Source: 20CM-4-69-16 sp035637455 (lineage in GTDB: Bacteria; Gemmatimonadota; Gemmatimonadetes; Gemmatimonadales; GWC2-71-9). From it: a stretch of DNA of 64,000 bases. Shown here piece after piece: positions 15,426 to 26,452 of this stretch (its first letter is position 1; every line of letters starts with the position of its first letter). The notes under the pieces were generated by a model, which saw only the letters and a program-made list of their open reading frames with translations, searched no databases and had not been told where the DNA came from. The translations under genes and the position numbers were made by a program. The stretch lies in NCBI GenBank assembly GCA_035637455.1, contig DASPXE010000305.1:5297-69296 (forward strand), in the 5' to 3' direction.

Positions 15426-17026
15426 ATGGCCGTGGACACTGCCGGAGTCGACCGCGCCCTTGGCGCCATCGGAACGACCTTCCGATTGACCCGGCTCTAC
15501 CCTCCGACCCATCCCGCCGTGATGGAGGCGCTGCGCCAGATCGGCGACGCGCTCCCACCGCTCGCCGCGCTCGGCACGGTGGAGTGGAAGATCGGCGCGA
15601 CGGGGCTGCACTGGCACGGGCAGCATCTACTGCCGCGCAACATGCAGATCGCCGAGCTCGCGGGACTGCTCTACGCCCGCGGCATCCGGGCGATCACCCT
15701 GAATCCGGGCATGACCGCGGATCACGTGCTGGCGCTGTTCGGGGTGGCCATGGGCACGATCCTGCCCGACGACACGGCCCTCGGGCGCATCGCGCTCGCT
15801 CTGGGGCGCCGCAGCTCCCAACGGCTTGAGCGCCTCCGCGCCCCGACACCGCCGGTGAGCGTCCCCGCCGCGCCGGTCGCCGCGCCATCCCCGTCCTCGC
15901 CCCCGCCTTCCGCCGCCTCGTCCGTGCCGCCCGTACCCGCCGGGTCCGTGGTGTCTGCGACGCCCGTCGCCCCCGCCCCGGTCCCCGCCGCCGCCGAAGC
16001 GGCGGGCCGGCGCACCGGTGTGGTGTTCCGGCCGGACGTGGTCCCGGCCGATGTCGAGGCGAAGCGCGCGGTCGCGAGTCTCGGGAGCGCGGCGACGCTG
16101 GAGGAGCAGCGCGCCGCGGTGGACAAGCTGCACGGGCTCGCACCGCAGCTGCTCGGGCTGCACAACGCGGGCCCAGTGGCCGAAGCGATCGCCGCGCTCG
16201 ATCACATACTGGTGACGGCGCAGGATGCGGCGCTGGTCGAGGCGATCGACAAGACGGCGCTCGCGCTGTCTGATCGATCGCTGGTGGGGCGGATGGTGCA
16301 GCGTCTGGGAGAGCCGCGGGTCCCGCCCGAGGAGCGGGAGGCGCTGGTCGCGGCTGTCGGGGCGCTCGCCGCGGTCTCGGTGCCGCTCGTGCTCGACGCG
16401 TTCGTCGCCACGCCCGTCGAGTTGCGAGCGCCCTACCGCGCGGCCATCCGGAAGGCGGCCGACCGGGCGCTCGAGCCGCTGCAGGGGCACCTGGCGGACT
16501 CGAACCCGGCGATCGCCGCCGCCGCCGCCGAGTTCGTCGGGCTCACGGGGAGCCCGCAGGCCGTGGCGCTGCTGCTGCCGCTCGTGCACCATAACTCGGA
16601 GTTCGTGCGCGAGGCGGCGCTGATCGGACTTGCGGAAGCGGGCGGGCGCGAGATCTCGCGTCCCGCGATGCCCGCCCTCAAGGACGAGAGCGTGTCCGTG
16701 CGCCTGGCGGCGGCCCGCGCCATCGCGGCGGGGGGAGACCAGGCCTCGAGCACGGTGCTGATCCGGCGGTTGGAGCAGGAGCTCGACGAAGGGGTACTGG
16801 CAGAGTTGCTGCGGGCGATCGGCCGGCTCGGCGCGAGGGAAGCACTCGACGTGCTGGCGCGGTACGCAGAGCCGGGCGGGATGAGGAACCGCCGCAGCGC
16901 CATGGTTCGGGCGGCGGCGATCGAGGGGTTGCGCCACATCGCGCGGCCGGAGGCGCGCGGGCTGCTCGAACTCTACAGCAAGGACAAGGAGCCGGCGGTG
17001 CGCAAGGCGGCGGAGGCGGCATTGCG

Positions 17027-17030
<4 letters not shown>
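15426..17030 (+). CDS. HEAT-repeat protein with N-terminal HP module
   Basis: 534 residues from the ATG at 15426 (longer frames are shadows of the previous gene). Residues 1-115 form a module (RLTRLYPPTHPAVMEA ... GIRAITLNPGMTADHVLALF) that resembles the N-termini of the proteins at 38278 and 40344. A Pro/Ala/Ser-rich linker of about 60 residues follows, then helical HEAT repeats (VRLAAARAIAAGGDQAS, VRKAAEAAL) to the end. It is probably a scaffold for protein contacts. Its stop overlaps the moxR start (ATGA), so it may work with the Bat operon. Confidence 0.8.
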
Positions 17031-18003
<973 letters not shown>

Positions 18004-18007
<4 letters not shown>

Positions 18008-18945
18008 CCTACGAGGGACAAGAGCGGCGGAGTGGCGCGACGTCCCCGGTCCGCGCACGCCGGCGGGCCGTCACTCCAGACGTGCTGCGGCAGGTCAAGG
18101 GGATCGAGCTCCGCACTCGCACCCTCGTCAACACCCTCTTCACTGGCGAATATCGGTCGGTGTTCCGCGGCCAAGGCATCGAGTTCGCCGAGGTGCGCGC
18201 CTACCAGCAAGGCGACGACTTCCGCTCAATCGATTGGAACGTGTCGGCGCGCATGGGCCACCCCTTCGTAAAGACGTTCCACGAAGAGCGCGAGATTACG
18301 CTGCTGCTGATCGTGGACCAGTCCGGCTCGTGTCAGTTCGGGCGTCCGTACACCAAGGCGGGCCTCGCGGTGGAGGTAGCGGCGGTGCTCGCGCTCGCCG
18401 CGGCGCGTCACAACGACCGGGTGGGGGCGCTCATGTTCGCCGACAAGGTCGAGTTCGTCGTGCGCCCTGCGAAGGGACGGCCCCACGCGCTGCGCGTGAT
18501 CCGGGATCTGGTCGCGTTCACCCCGCGCGGCAGCGGGACGAATCTCGCCGAAGCGTTACGCTACGCCGCGAAGCTGCTGCGCCACCGCGCCATCGTGGTG
18601 GCCCTCTCCGATTTCCGGGCGGAAGGCTGGGAGGACCCGCTCGCGCAACTCGCCGCCCGCCACGACGTCGTCGCGATCACGATCGACGATCCGCGGGAAC
18701 GCGAGCTCCCGGACGCGGGGTGGGTCGACATGGAGGACGCGGAGACCGGCCAGCGGGTGCTGCTCGACACGAGCCACGGGCCGACCCGCACGCGCGTGCG
18801 CGTCGCCGCGGAGCGACAGCTTCAGGAGCGGGCCCGGAAGCTGGTCCAGGCGGGCGTGGACCGCGTGGCGCTGCAGACCAGTGTGCCATACGGCGTGCCG
18901 TTGCGCCGCGCGTTCGCCGAGCGGGCGCGGCGGCTGAAACGATGA
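18004..18945 (+). CDS. DUF58 domain protein, Bat operon
   Basis: 313 residues. The DUF58 signature is clear: GQGIEFAEVRAYQQGDDFRSIDWN at about residues 55-79 and VKTFHEEREITLLLIVDQSGS, where DQSGS is a VWA-like metal site. No membrane helix. DUF58 proteins regularly accompany MoxR and VWA proteins; the biochemical role is not settled. The GTG start overlaps the moxR stop and the stop overlaps the next ATG. Confidence 0.92.
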
Positions 18946-19784
18946 AGCCACGGTGCGCCGTGCTTGCCGTCCTGGCGTTGTCTTGGCGTCTGGCCATGGG
19001 GCAGGGGCCCTGGACCGCCACGCCGGCGAGTCCGACCGTCGGTGATACCGTCTGGCTCGAGCGGCAGATCCCGGTGCCCGCGGGTTGGCGCGTCCGCGCC
19101 GGCAAGCTCGACGCCACCGAGCGGGCGGAGGCGCTGGGCGATCCGTCGGTGCGGCGCGCGCCGGCGGGCTGGTTGGTGCGCTATCCGATTGTCGCGTGGG
19201 CGCCGGGGACGCATGCGCTGACGCTGCCGCCCGTCTGGCGGCTTGGCCCCGATGGCCGCGCGGACTCGGTTGCGGGAGGGGTGGCCAGCTTCTTCGTGCG
19301 GAGTGTGATTCCCGACACCATCCGCGGCCCCCAGCCGTGGGGCGCCCTTGCGCCGGTGCGGTTGGCGCGGCGCGGCGCGCTGCCGCCGGCCGCCGCGTTG
19401 TTGCTGGCGAGCGGCGGCCTCGCGCTCGGCCTCGCGTGGCGCCGCCGGGCGCCGAAAGCGGTGCCGCCGCCCCGGCGGGTGGCACTCGACGCCGAGGTCC
19501 CGGATGCCCGCTGGCTTGCCGCCGGCGAGCCGAAGGCCGTGGCGGCGCGGGCCGCCTTCCGGCTCCGGGTGGCCGTCGCCGGGGCGATTCCCGAAGCGGG
19601 GCCCGCGCTCAGCACCGCCGAATGCCTCGCCGCGGTTGAGCGCGCGCGGCCCCATGCACCGCTGCGTGAGCTGAGGGAGCTGCTCGAGCAGCTCGACCGC
19701 GTCGCGTTCGCCTCCGCGCACGGGACGGACGTGGCCGCACTGGCCCAGATGGCGCGCCGGTTCGCGCGGGAGATCGCGCCCTGA
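18942..19784 (+). CDS. Small Bat-operon membrane protein (DUF4381/BatD-like)
   Basis: 280 residues from the ATG at 18942, which overlaps the previous stop. A signal peptide (MKPRCAVLAVLALSWRLAMGQ) precedes a beta-rich domain of about 110 residues (PTVGDTVWLERQIPVPAGW), a single membrane helix (AAALLLASGGLALGLAW) and a cytoplasmic helical tail. Position and architecture match the short protein found between DUF58 and the VWA genes in Bat operons. The identification rests on context more than on motifs. Confidence 0.75.
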   Translation: MKPRCAVLAVLALSWRLAMGQGPWTATPASPTVGDTVWLERQIPVPAGWRVRAGKLDATERAEALGDPSVRRAPAGWLVRYPIVAWAPGTHALTLPPVWRLGPDGRADSVAGGVASFFVRSVIPDTIRGPQPWGALAPVRLARRGALPPAAALLLASGGLALGLAWRRRAPKAVPPPRRVALDAEVPDARWLAAGEPKAVAARAAFRLRVAVAGAIPEAGPALSTAECLAAVERARPHAPLRELRELLEQLDRVAFASAHGTDVAALAQMARRFAREIAP

Positions 19785-20761
19785 GCTTCGCCCGCCCGCT
19801 GCTGCTCGTGGGGCTCGCCGCGCTCCCGCTGTGGTGGTGGCTGCGCGGACGCCGGCTGGGCCGGCTGCGCGGCACCCGCATGAGCGACGTGCGCCCGGCG
19901 GCGGGCGCGGGTGAGCGCCTGTGGATCGCGCGCCTCCCCGTCACGCTGCGCAGCCTCTGCCTCGGCGCGTGGATCGTCGCGGCGGCGGGGCCACGGGTCG
20001 GCTCGGCCCGCGCCGAGACCCGGAGCGAAGGGATTTCGATCGTGCTCGCCGTCGATCTCTCGAGCAGCATGCTGTCGGAGGACTTCTCTCCGGCCAACCG
20101 CATCGACGTCGCCAAGCAGACCGCGATCGAGTTCGTGCGCGAGCGGCGCTCGGACCGCATCGGGCTGGTCGCGTTCGCCGCGCAGGCGCTTACCCAGGTC
20201 CCCATCACGACGGACTACGCGGTGCTCGAGCAGGCGCTGCGCGACCTGCGCATCGGCATGATCGAGGACGGCACCGCGATCGGCACCGGCATCGCGACGG
20301 CGGCGAACCGCTTGCGCCGTGCGCCCGGCAAGAGCCGGGTCATCGTGCTGCTCACCGACGGCGTGAACAACCGGGGCACGGTGGATCCGCGAACCGCGGC
20401 GCAAGCCGCAGCCGCGTTCGGGATCAGGATCTACGCGATCGGCGTGGGCACGCGGGGCGAAGCGCCGGTGCCGACGGGCCAGGGACTCGAGGGGTTGCGC
20501 TACCAGATGATGCCGGTGGAGATCGATGAGCCGCTGATGACGGAGATCGCGCGCATGACCGGCGGCCGGTACTTCCGCGCCACCGACACGCAGTCGTTGC
20601 GGCACGTGTTCGACGAGATCAACCGGCTCGAGAAGTCGACCGTCGAGCAGGTGGTGTACCGGCGGTTCGAGGAAGCGTATCGCGTGCCGCTCGCCCTCGG
20701 GCTGGTGGCGCTGGGGCTCGAGATCGTGCTGGCGGCTACGCTCGCCGTGCGCGTGCCCTGA
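19781..20761 (+). CDS. VWA-domain membrane protein (BatA-like), probable CTG start
   Basis: 326 residues if it starts at CTG 19781. The first standard start is GTG 19808, which would cut the first membrane helix. The CTG reading gives an N-terminus beginning SFARPLLLVGLAALPLWWW, like the MSF start of the neighbouring VWA gene, and a CTGA overlap with the preceding stop in the style of this operon. The VWA domain spans about residues 80-290 with the MIDAS DLSSS, the later Thr/Asp in DYAVLEQ and LLTDGVNN. The C-terminus is a second membrane helix. BatA proteins help aerotolerance in Bacteroides; the role here is inferred from context. Confidence 0.9.
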   Translation: MSFARPLLLVGLAALPLWWWLRGRRLGRLRGTRMSDVRPAAGAGERLWIARLPVTLRSLCLGAWIVAAAGPRVGSARAETRSEGISIVLAVDLSSSMLSEDFSPANRIDVAKQTAIEFVRERRSDRIGLVAFAAQALTQVPITTDYAVLEQALRDLRIGMIEDGTAIGTGIATAANRLRRAPGKSRVIVLLTDGVNNRGTVDPRTAAQAAAAFGIRIYAIGVGTRGEAPVPTGQGLEGLRYQMMPVEIDEPLMTEIARMTGGRYFRATDTQSLRHVFDEINRLEKSTVEQVVYRRFEEAYRVPLALGLVALGLEIVLAATLAVRVP

Positions 20762-22422
20762 TGAGCTTTGACGCACCCGTCGTGCTCGCGTTGGCGCCCC
20801 TGCTGGGCGGCGCGGTGTGGTTCGGGGCCGCGTGGGCGCGCCGGGCGCGGGTGCGCCGCGCCGCGCTGTGGTCGCAGGAGACGGTGCGGGCGGCGCTCGC
20901 GGCCGGCCGGCTCGGCCCGACGGCGCTCTCGATCGCCGCCTTCCTGGGGGTCGTGGCTCTGGCGGGGCCCCGCTGGGGCGAAGCGAGCATCGTGACGGAG
21001 ACCCGCGGGCTGTCGCTCGCCCTCGCGGTCGACATCTCCCGCTCGATGCTCGCCGAGGACGTGACCCCGAACCGCCTGGGCCGGGCGCTGCGCGAGGCAC
21101 GGCGGTTGGTGCAGGACTTGAGCGGCGACCGCCTCGGGCTCGTGGTGTTCGCGGGCTCGAGCTATATCCTGTCGCCGCTGTCGGTCGACGGCTCCGCGCT
21201 CGGGCTCTACCTCGATGCCCTCGACCCGGACGTCGCTTCCGAAGGCGGGACCGGGCTGGCGCTGGCGCTGCGGCAGGGGGGCGAGCTGGTCGGGGCCGGC
21301 TCCGAGCTCGCCGATCGGGTCCTGGTGGTGTTCACCGATGGCGAAGCCCACGACACGCTGCCGGCGATCCTGGCGCAAGCCGAGCAGCTCCACGCGCTCG
21401 GGGTCCATCTGATCCTCGTGGCCGAGGGCGCGCGCACCCCGACCCGCATCCCGGTCCGCGACGAGCGGGGAGCGCTCCAGGCCTGGCAGCGGGACGACGC
21501 GGGCACCGTGATTCAAACGTCGCGCCGGGACGACATCCTCGGTGCCGTGGCGGACGCGGCGCAGGGCACGATCGTCGCAGCCGAGCTGCCGGACCAGGCG
21601 GGGGCGGTGCGTGACCTCGTGGCGGCCTACAAGCGCGCCCGCGCCAGCGAAGCGCGCACCGAGCGCGGCCGACCTCGGGCCTGGGTGCCGCTGCTGCTAG
21701 CCGTGTTGGTGCTGGTGACGCAGGCGGCGACACGCCGCACCGCCGCCCTGATCGCGTTGGCGTTGTGGTGCGGCGCGGTGCCGCCCGCCCGGGCGCAAGA
21801 CTCGACGCGGCCGCGTAGCACCGCGGAGAAAGCGTGGGATCGCGGCGACGTGACGCACGCACAGGCGGCCTACCTCGCCGAGCTCACCCGGCGCCGCCAG
21901 GACGACACCGCCTGGTACAACGCCGGCACCGCCGCCCTGGCGGGCAAGGACCTGGAGACCGCGCAGGCGGCCCTGGCCCACGCCGCCGCGTCGCTCGAGC
22001 CCGACCTCCGGTTCCGGGCGCTGTACAACCTCGGCCTGTTGGCGCTGCGGGTCGCCGATGCTGACAGCACGAACCGCGACGCCCACCTCGCCGAAGCCGA
22101 GCGTGCCTATCGCGAGGCCCTGCTGCTCAATCCCCGCAACCTGCCCGCGAAGTGGAACCTGGAGCTCGCGGTGCGGCGCCGCGGCGGTGGGAGCAGCAAC
22201 AGGAGCGTGCCGCCCCCGACGGGTGGAGGCGGTGGGGGTCCGTCGAGTGGTGGGGGGCAGGGGCGCGGTACTCCGCAGGGGGGGAGCGGGCAGAGCGGAG
22301 GACTGACCCAGGCCCAGGCCGAGCAAATCCTCCGCTCGATCGGCCAGCAGGAGCTGCAAACGCGGCGTGATCGCACTGGCCGGCAGCGGCGCGTCGCGGA
22401 GCCGGGAGTGAAGGATTGGTGA
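20761..22422 (+). CDS. VWA-TPR fusion membrane protein (BatB-BatC-like)
   Basis: 553 residues. The N-terminal helix is followed by a VWA domain with MIDAS DISRS (about residue 95) and VFTDGEAHD; a membrane helix (WVPLLLAVLVLVTQA); a signal-like hydrophobic stretch ending PARAQD; then TPR repeats (DDTAWYNAGTAALAGKDLETA, FRALYNLGLLALRV, LNPRNLPAKWNLELAV) and a Gly/Ser-rich tail with a short final helix. The two halves correspond to BatB and BatC, separate genes in Bacteroidetes. The internal signal-like segment suggests fusion of once separate proteins. The ATG overlaps the previous stop by one base. Confidence 0.9.
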   Translation: MSFDAPVVLALAPLLGGAVWFGAAWARRARVRRAALWSQETVRAALAAGRLGPTALSIAAFLGVVALAGPRWGEASIVTETRGLSLALAVDISRSMLAEDVTPNRLGRALREARRLVQDLSGDRLGLVVFAGSSYILSPLSVDGSALGLYLDALDPDVASEGGTGLALALRQGGELVGAGSELADRVLVVFTDGEAHDTLPAILAQAEQLHALGVHLILVAEGARTPTRIPVRDERGALQAWQRDDAGTVIQTSRRDDILGAVADAAQGTIVAAELPDQAGAVRDLVAAYKRARASEARTERGRPRAWVPLLLAVLVLVTQAATRRTAALIALALWCGAVPPARAQDSTRPRSTAEKAWDRGDVTHAQAAYLAELTRRRQDDTAWYNAGTAALAGKDLETAQAALAHAAASLEPDLRFRALYNLGLLALRVADADSTNRDAHLAEAERAYREALLLNPRNLPAKWNLELAVRRRGGGSSNRSVPPPTGGGGGGPSSGGGQGRGTPQGGSGQSGGLTQAQAEQILRSIGQQELQTRRDRTGRQRRVAEPGVKDW

Positions 22423-24764
22423 CGAGCGCCCTCTGGGTGCTCATCGCCCTGCAAGGCCCCGCGCCGGACCTGCAGGCGCGGGTGGACCGCATTCGGCTCG
22501 CGGCGGGCGAGCAGCTGACCTTGACGGTCCGGGCCCGCACGCGCACGGCCGAGCCGGTGAGCCTCACCCTGCCGCCCCTCACCGGGTTCGCGATCGTGGG
22601 CTCGCGCGACGTCACCGAGGTGTCGGTCGACGGCGCGCTCGGGCAGACACGGACGACGACTCGCGAGCTCCGGTTGCGGGCCGAGCGGGCGGGGACGCTG
22701 GTGATCGGACCGGTGCGGGCCCGCCAAGGTGCGCGGACCGTGGCCACCGAGCCGATCGCGGTGACGGTGGACAGCGCGGCGGCCGGGATCACGGCGGCGC
22801 TCAGCCCGCTGGCGCGCGGCCTGATCGCGGCCGCACCGCCGCCGGCGCGGAGCGATCGCGTCGCATTGTCCGTCATCCTCCCCGGGGACACCGCGCTCGC
22901 GGGTGCGCAGCTCGACGTGGTCGCGGCGGCGTGGTTCCCACGCGAGCTGCGCACGCGCTTGCGCCGGATGCCGATTCTCACGCTCCAGACTCCGGAAGGA
23001 GTGTGGTCGTATCCCGGGGTCTCGCCCAGCGAGCCGGCCGTGTCGCGGCTCGTCCGCGGCGGTTGGATGGACCTGTTTGTCGCTCACCAGGTGGTCTTTC
23101 CGCTGGCCGCCGGACGGGTCACGATTCCGCCCGCGACGGTGGACTACGCGGTGCCCGTGAGCTTCTCCTTCTTCAGTCGCGAAGAGCGGTACTCCCTGAA
23201 GAGCGACTCGGTGGTCGTCACCGTGCTGCCGCTTCCGGCGAGCCGGACCGCCGACGGCCCGCGCGTCGTCGCGCAAGGGCTCGCGCTCGAGCTCGCCATC
23301 GAGCCGGCCGAAAGCCGCGTCGGGGAGCCCCTGGAAGTGAGCGCCACCGTCTCCGGGCTCGGCAATGTGGCCCTGTGGCCGGAGCCGGTGATGCGCTGGC
23401 CCGCCGGGTTCCGCGCGTATCCGGGCGAGGCTACAGTGCGGGTCGAGCCGCGCGGCGGCCGGATCGCGGGGAGCAAGACGTTCCACTACCTCGTGGTACC
23501 GGACTCGGTCGGTTCGTTTCTGCTCCCGGAGATGCGCTACGCCTATTACGACTTCGCAGCGGGCGACTACACGACCGCGCGCGCGCCACCGCGCGCGCTC
23601 GCCGTGGCGCAGGGAGCCGAGCCCCGCGCAGCGCGCCCGCTGCCGCCGCTCGATCGCTCGGTGAGCGAGACCTGGAGCACCGCGCTCGCCGCCGGGCTTA
23701 TGCCATGGGGGTGGGTAGCGCTGCTCGTCGGGCCGCCGCTCCTCGCGTGGTTTTGGCGGCGCCGCATGGCGCCCCGGCGCGCGGCGGGCGCGGAGGAGCC
23801 GGGGGCGGCACGCCTCTCGCGGCTGGGGCGCCTGGAGCATGCGTTCCATACGCTGCTGGCGAGCCACGTGCCGGATCCGCTCGCCCGCGACGGCGACGGC
23901 CTCGCCCGTGCGCTGCGCGCCGCGGGAGTCGAGAGCGCCGTTGCCGATCACGTGATGCGGCTGCGCGACCGGCTGCGCGCGGCGCGCTACGGACCCCGAG
24001 GGCTGGGCGACGCGGCCGAACTGGCGGCCGAGCTTGCCCAAGTGCTCAAGGTCTTGGGCGCGGAGCCCTCCGGCAGTCGGCGTCGCCTGCTCGTGGCGCT
24101 GTGCCTCGGAGCGCTGGTCGGCCCCCGGACTGTCGTGGCGCAGGGGCCGAGCGCCGAAGCATTGTACGAGGTCGGAGCCCTGCGCGCCGCAGCCGATTCG
24201 TTCGCGGCACGTGCCGCGGCCCGGCCAGCCGTGGCGGCCCACTGGTACAACCTCGGGGCCACGCTGTATCGCGCCGGGGCGGACGGCAAGGCGGCGGCGG
24301 CGTGGGCGATGGCCGCCCGGCTGACACCGCGCGCGCCGCTCGTGCGCCGGGCGCGGGAGTTCCTGCCGCCGCCCGACGCGGCGAGCGAGTCACTGCTCGC
24401 GGTCGGCGTCGCGACCCCGAGCGAGTGGGCCCTCGCGGCCGCGGCCGGATGGGTGGTGCTCTGGCTGGCGCTGCTGGGGCGTCGACGGGGGGAAGGGATC
24501 CGGGTGATCGTGCTCGGCCTGCTCACGGCCGCGTGCGCGGGGCTCGCCGTGCGGGAGTGGCGACACCGAGCCCGTCCGGTCGCGGTCGTCGCGAGCGCAG
24601 GGACGGCGGTGCGCGTCGCTCCGTACGGCGGTGCGAGCGCCGCCATCACGCTCGACGCCGGCGCGGCGCTCTATGTCGAGCGGCGCCAGGGCGCCTGGCT
24701 CCAGGTGGGGCGTCCCGACGGCGTGCGCGGTTGGCTGCTCGCGTCGGAAGTCGTGCCGCTGTGA
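22419..24764 (+). CDS. BatD protein with C-terminal TPR and SH3 regions (BatD-BatE-like)
   Basis: 781 residues from the GTG at 22419, inside the previous stop (a TTG one codon earlier is possible). Residues 1-420 are the beta-rich oxygen-tolerance BatD domain (LQARVDRIRLAAGEQLTLTV). A membrane helix (MPWGWVALLVGPPLLAWFW) follows, then a cytoplasmic helical part, a second hydrophobic segment, a TPR-like unit (AAHWYNLGATLYRAGADGKA), more helices, and a C-terminal SH3-like domain (GTAVRVAPYGGAS, GAWLQVGRPDGVRGWLLASEV). TPR plus SH3 matches BatE, so this seems to be BatD and BatE joined. The stop overlaps mutL (GTGA). Confidence 0.88.
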   Translation: MTSALWVLIALQGPAPDLQARVDRIRLAAGEQLTLTVRARTRTAEPVSLTLPPLTGFAIVGSRDVTEVSVDGALGQTRTTTRELRLRAERAGTLVIGPVRARQGARTVATEPIAVTVDSAAAGITAALSPLARGLIAAAPPPARSDRVALSVILPGDTALAGAQLDVVAAAWFPRELRTRLRRMPILTLQTPEGVWSYPGVSPSEPAVSRLVRGGWMDLFVAHQVVFPLAAGRVTIPPATVDYAVPVSFSFFSREERYSLKSDSVVVTVLPLPASRTADGPRVVAQGLALELAIEPAESRVGEPLEVSATVSGLGNVALWPEPVMRWPAGFRAYPGEATVRVEPRGGRIAGSKTFHYLVVPDSVGSFLLPEMRYAYYDFAAGDYTTARAPPRALAVAQGAEPRAARPLPPLDRSVSETWSTALAAGLMPWGWVALLVGPPLLAWFWRRRMAPRRAAGAEEPGAARLSRLGRLEHAFHTLLASHVPDPLARDGDGLARALRAAGVESAVADHVMRLRDRLRAARYGPRGLGDAAELAAELAQVLKVLGAEPSGSRRRLLVALCLGALVGPRTVVAQGPSAEALYEVGALRAAADSFAARAAARPAVAAHWYNLGATLYRAGADGKAAAAWAMAARLTPRAPLVRRAREFLPPPDAASESLLAVGVATPSEWALAAAAGWVVLWLALLGRRRGEGIRVIVLGLLTAACAGLAVREWRHRARPVAVVASAGTAVRVAPYGGASAAITLDAGAALYVERRQGAWLQVGRPDGVRGWLLASEVVPL

Positions 24765-26452
24765 CGGCGCGGATCGCGGTCCTCGCGCCCCAGGTCGCGG
24801 ACCAGATCGCCGCCGGCGAGGTGGTCGAGCGGCCGGCCTCCGTCGTGAAGGAGCTTGTCGAGAACGCGCTCGACGGCGGCGCTCGGGCGATCCGCGTGGC
24901 GATCGAGAACGGGGGGAAGACGCTCATCGGGGTGAGCGACGACGGCGAGGGGATGGGCCGCGAGGACGCGGTACTGGCGCTGTCGCGCCACGCCACCAGC
25001 AAGATCCGCGATCCCTCGGACTTGATCGGTGTGGCGACGTTCGGCTTCCGAGGAGAGGCGCTCCCGGCGATCGCTTCGGTGGCGCGCTTCGAGCTCGAGA
25101 CGTCGCCGGACGGCCGCGTCGGGACGCGCATCGGTGTGGTGGGGGGAAAGGGCGAGGTGGTGGAGGACGCCGTGCGGCAGCGCGGGACCACCGTGACCGT
25201 GCGCGCCCTATTCTTCAATACGCCCGCCCGCCGGAAGTTCCTGCGCGCCCAGGCGACCGAGACCCGCGCGGTCGTCGAAACGCTCACCGTCCTCGCCCTG
25301 ACGCGTCCCGATGTCGCGTTCACGCTCACGAGCGACGACCGTGCCGTCATCGATGTGCCCCCGGCGGCCGACCCGCTCGAGCGGCTGCGCGCCCTGTGGG
25401 GCTCCGGGGTTGCGGACACGTTGCTTCCCATCGCCCACTGCGAGGGGCCGCTCGAGGTGCGGGGCTTTGCGCAGCGGCCCGCGCAGGCGCGGCCGGCGGG
25501 CCGCAAGGGGTACGTCTTCGTGCGCGGCCGACCGATCCGGGATCCGTTCATCCTGCGAGCGGCGGAGGCCGGGTACCGGTCGACGATCGCGCCCGGTGAC
25601 CGGCCCTCGCTGATCCTGTTCCTCGATCTCCCGGGCGATGCGGTGGACGTGAACGTTCACCCGACGAAGCTGGAGGTGCGGTTCCGCGAGAAGTTCTTCG
25701 TGGAAAAGGTGGTGGAGGAGGCGGTGCGCCGGGCGCTCGGGCCGCTCGCCGCGGCTGCACCGCTGGGGGTCGGGGGCCAGGGACCGGGGATCGGGGGATC
25801 ATGGGTCGGCGTCGGCCCCGCCGCGCCGGCTGGGGCGCCGGGAGAGCTGTTTCCGACGGAGCTCCTGACCCCTGACACCCGACCCCTGACACCGCTGCTC
25901 CAAGTCTTCGACACCTATCTCCTCTTCCAGACGGATTCCGGCGTCGCGATCGTGGACCAGCACTCGGCCCACGAGCGGGTCCTCTACGAAACGGTGATGC
26001 GTCAACTGTCGGGCGACGGCGCGCCGGCCCAGCGGCTGCTGCTGCCGCTCACGCTCGAGTTCGCGCCCCCCGAGCTCGATGCCATCGACTCCCACCGGGA
26101 GTTGCTGCGGCGCGTGGGATATGAGATCGAGCCGTTTTCCGGGCGGACCGTGGTGGTGCACACGGCTCCCAACCCGCACCCGCGCTTCGACGCCGCGCGT
26201 TGCCTCCAAGAGCTGGTAGCGGATCTCGCAGGCGGCCGATTCGGCGGCTGGGCGAACCGGCTCGAGCGCTTTGCGGCCACGTTCGCCTGTCGGGCGGCGA
26301 TCAAGGCGGGACAGCAGCTCGACGTCGAAGAGATGCGCGAGCTCGTGGGCCGGCTGTTGACGGCGACGCTTCCGGCGCACGACGTGCACGGGCGGCCGAC
26401 GATCGTGCAGCTGCCGCGGGAAGAGCTGGAGCGGCGGTTTGGGCGGAGTTAA
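24761..26452 (+). CDS. mutL: DNA mismatch repair protein MutL
   Basis: 563 residues. The GHKL ATPase domain is intact: IAAGEVVERPASVVKELVENALD, DDGEGM, RHATSKI, TFGFRGEALPAIASV and GTTVTVRALFFNTPARRKFL. The C-terminal domain has DQHSAHERVLYE, a form of the metal-binding DQHAx2Ex4E endonuclease motif, so this MutL probably nicks DNA itself. The linker at about residues 330-380 is encoded by G-rich and C-rich heptamer arrays in inverted orientation. The GTG start is coupled to the BatD gene, an unusual neighbour; a longer upstream frame is a shadow. Confidence 0.96.
   Translation: MTARIAVLAPQVADQIAAGEVVERPASVVKELVENALDGGARAIRVAIENGGKTLIGVSDDGEGMGREDAVLALSRHATSKIRDPSDLIGVATFGFRGEALPAIASVARFELETSPDGRVGTRIGVVGGKGEVVEDAVRQRGTTVTVRALFFNTPARRKFLRAQATETRAVVETLTVLALTRPDVAFTLTSDDRAVIDVPPAADPLERLRALWGSGVADTLLPIAHCEGPLEVRGFAQRPAQARPAGRKGYVFVRGRPIRDPFILRAAEAGYRSTIAPGDRPSLILFLDLPGDAVDVNVHPTKLEVRFREKFFVEKVVEEAVRRALGPLAAAAPLGVGGQGPGIGGSWVGVGPAAPAGAPGELFPTELLTPDTRPLTPLLQVFDTYLLFQTDSGVAIVDQHSAHERVLYETVMRQLSGDGAPAQRLLLPLTLEFAPPELDAIDSHRELLRRVGYEIEPFSGRTVVVHTAPNPHPRFDAARCLQELVADLAGGRFGGWANRLERFAATFACRAAIKAGQQLDVEEMRELVGRLLTATLPAHDVHGRPTIVQLPREELERRFGRS
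25765..25891 (+). repeat. Inverted heptamer arrays inside the mutL linker
   Basis: The left array 25765-25807 reads GGGGGTC, GGGGGCC, AGGGACC, GGGGATC, then an 8-mer and ATGGGTC. The right array 25864-25891 reads CCTGACC, CCTGACA, CCCGACC, CCTGACA, the reverse-complement sense of the same R-G-G-G-G-T-C theme. The two could pair into a hairpin in the mRNA or as a cruciform. They encode the disordered linker between the two MutL domains, where insertions are tolerated. Confidence 0.75.
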
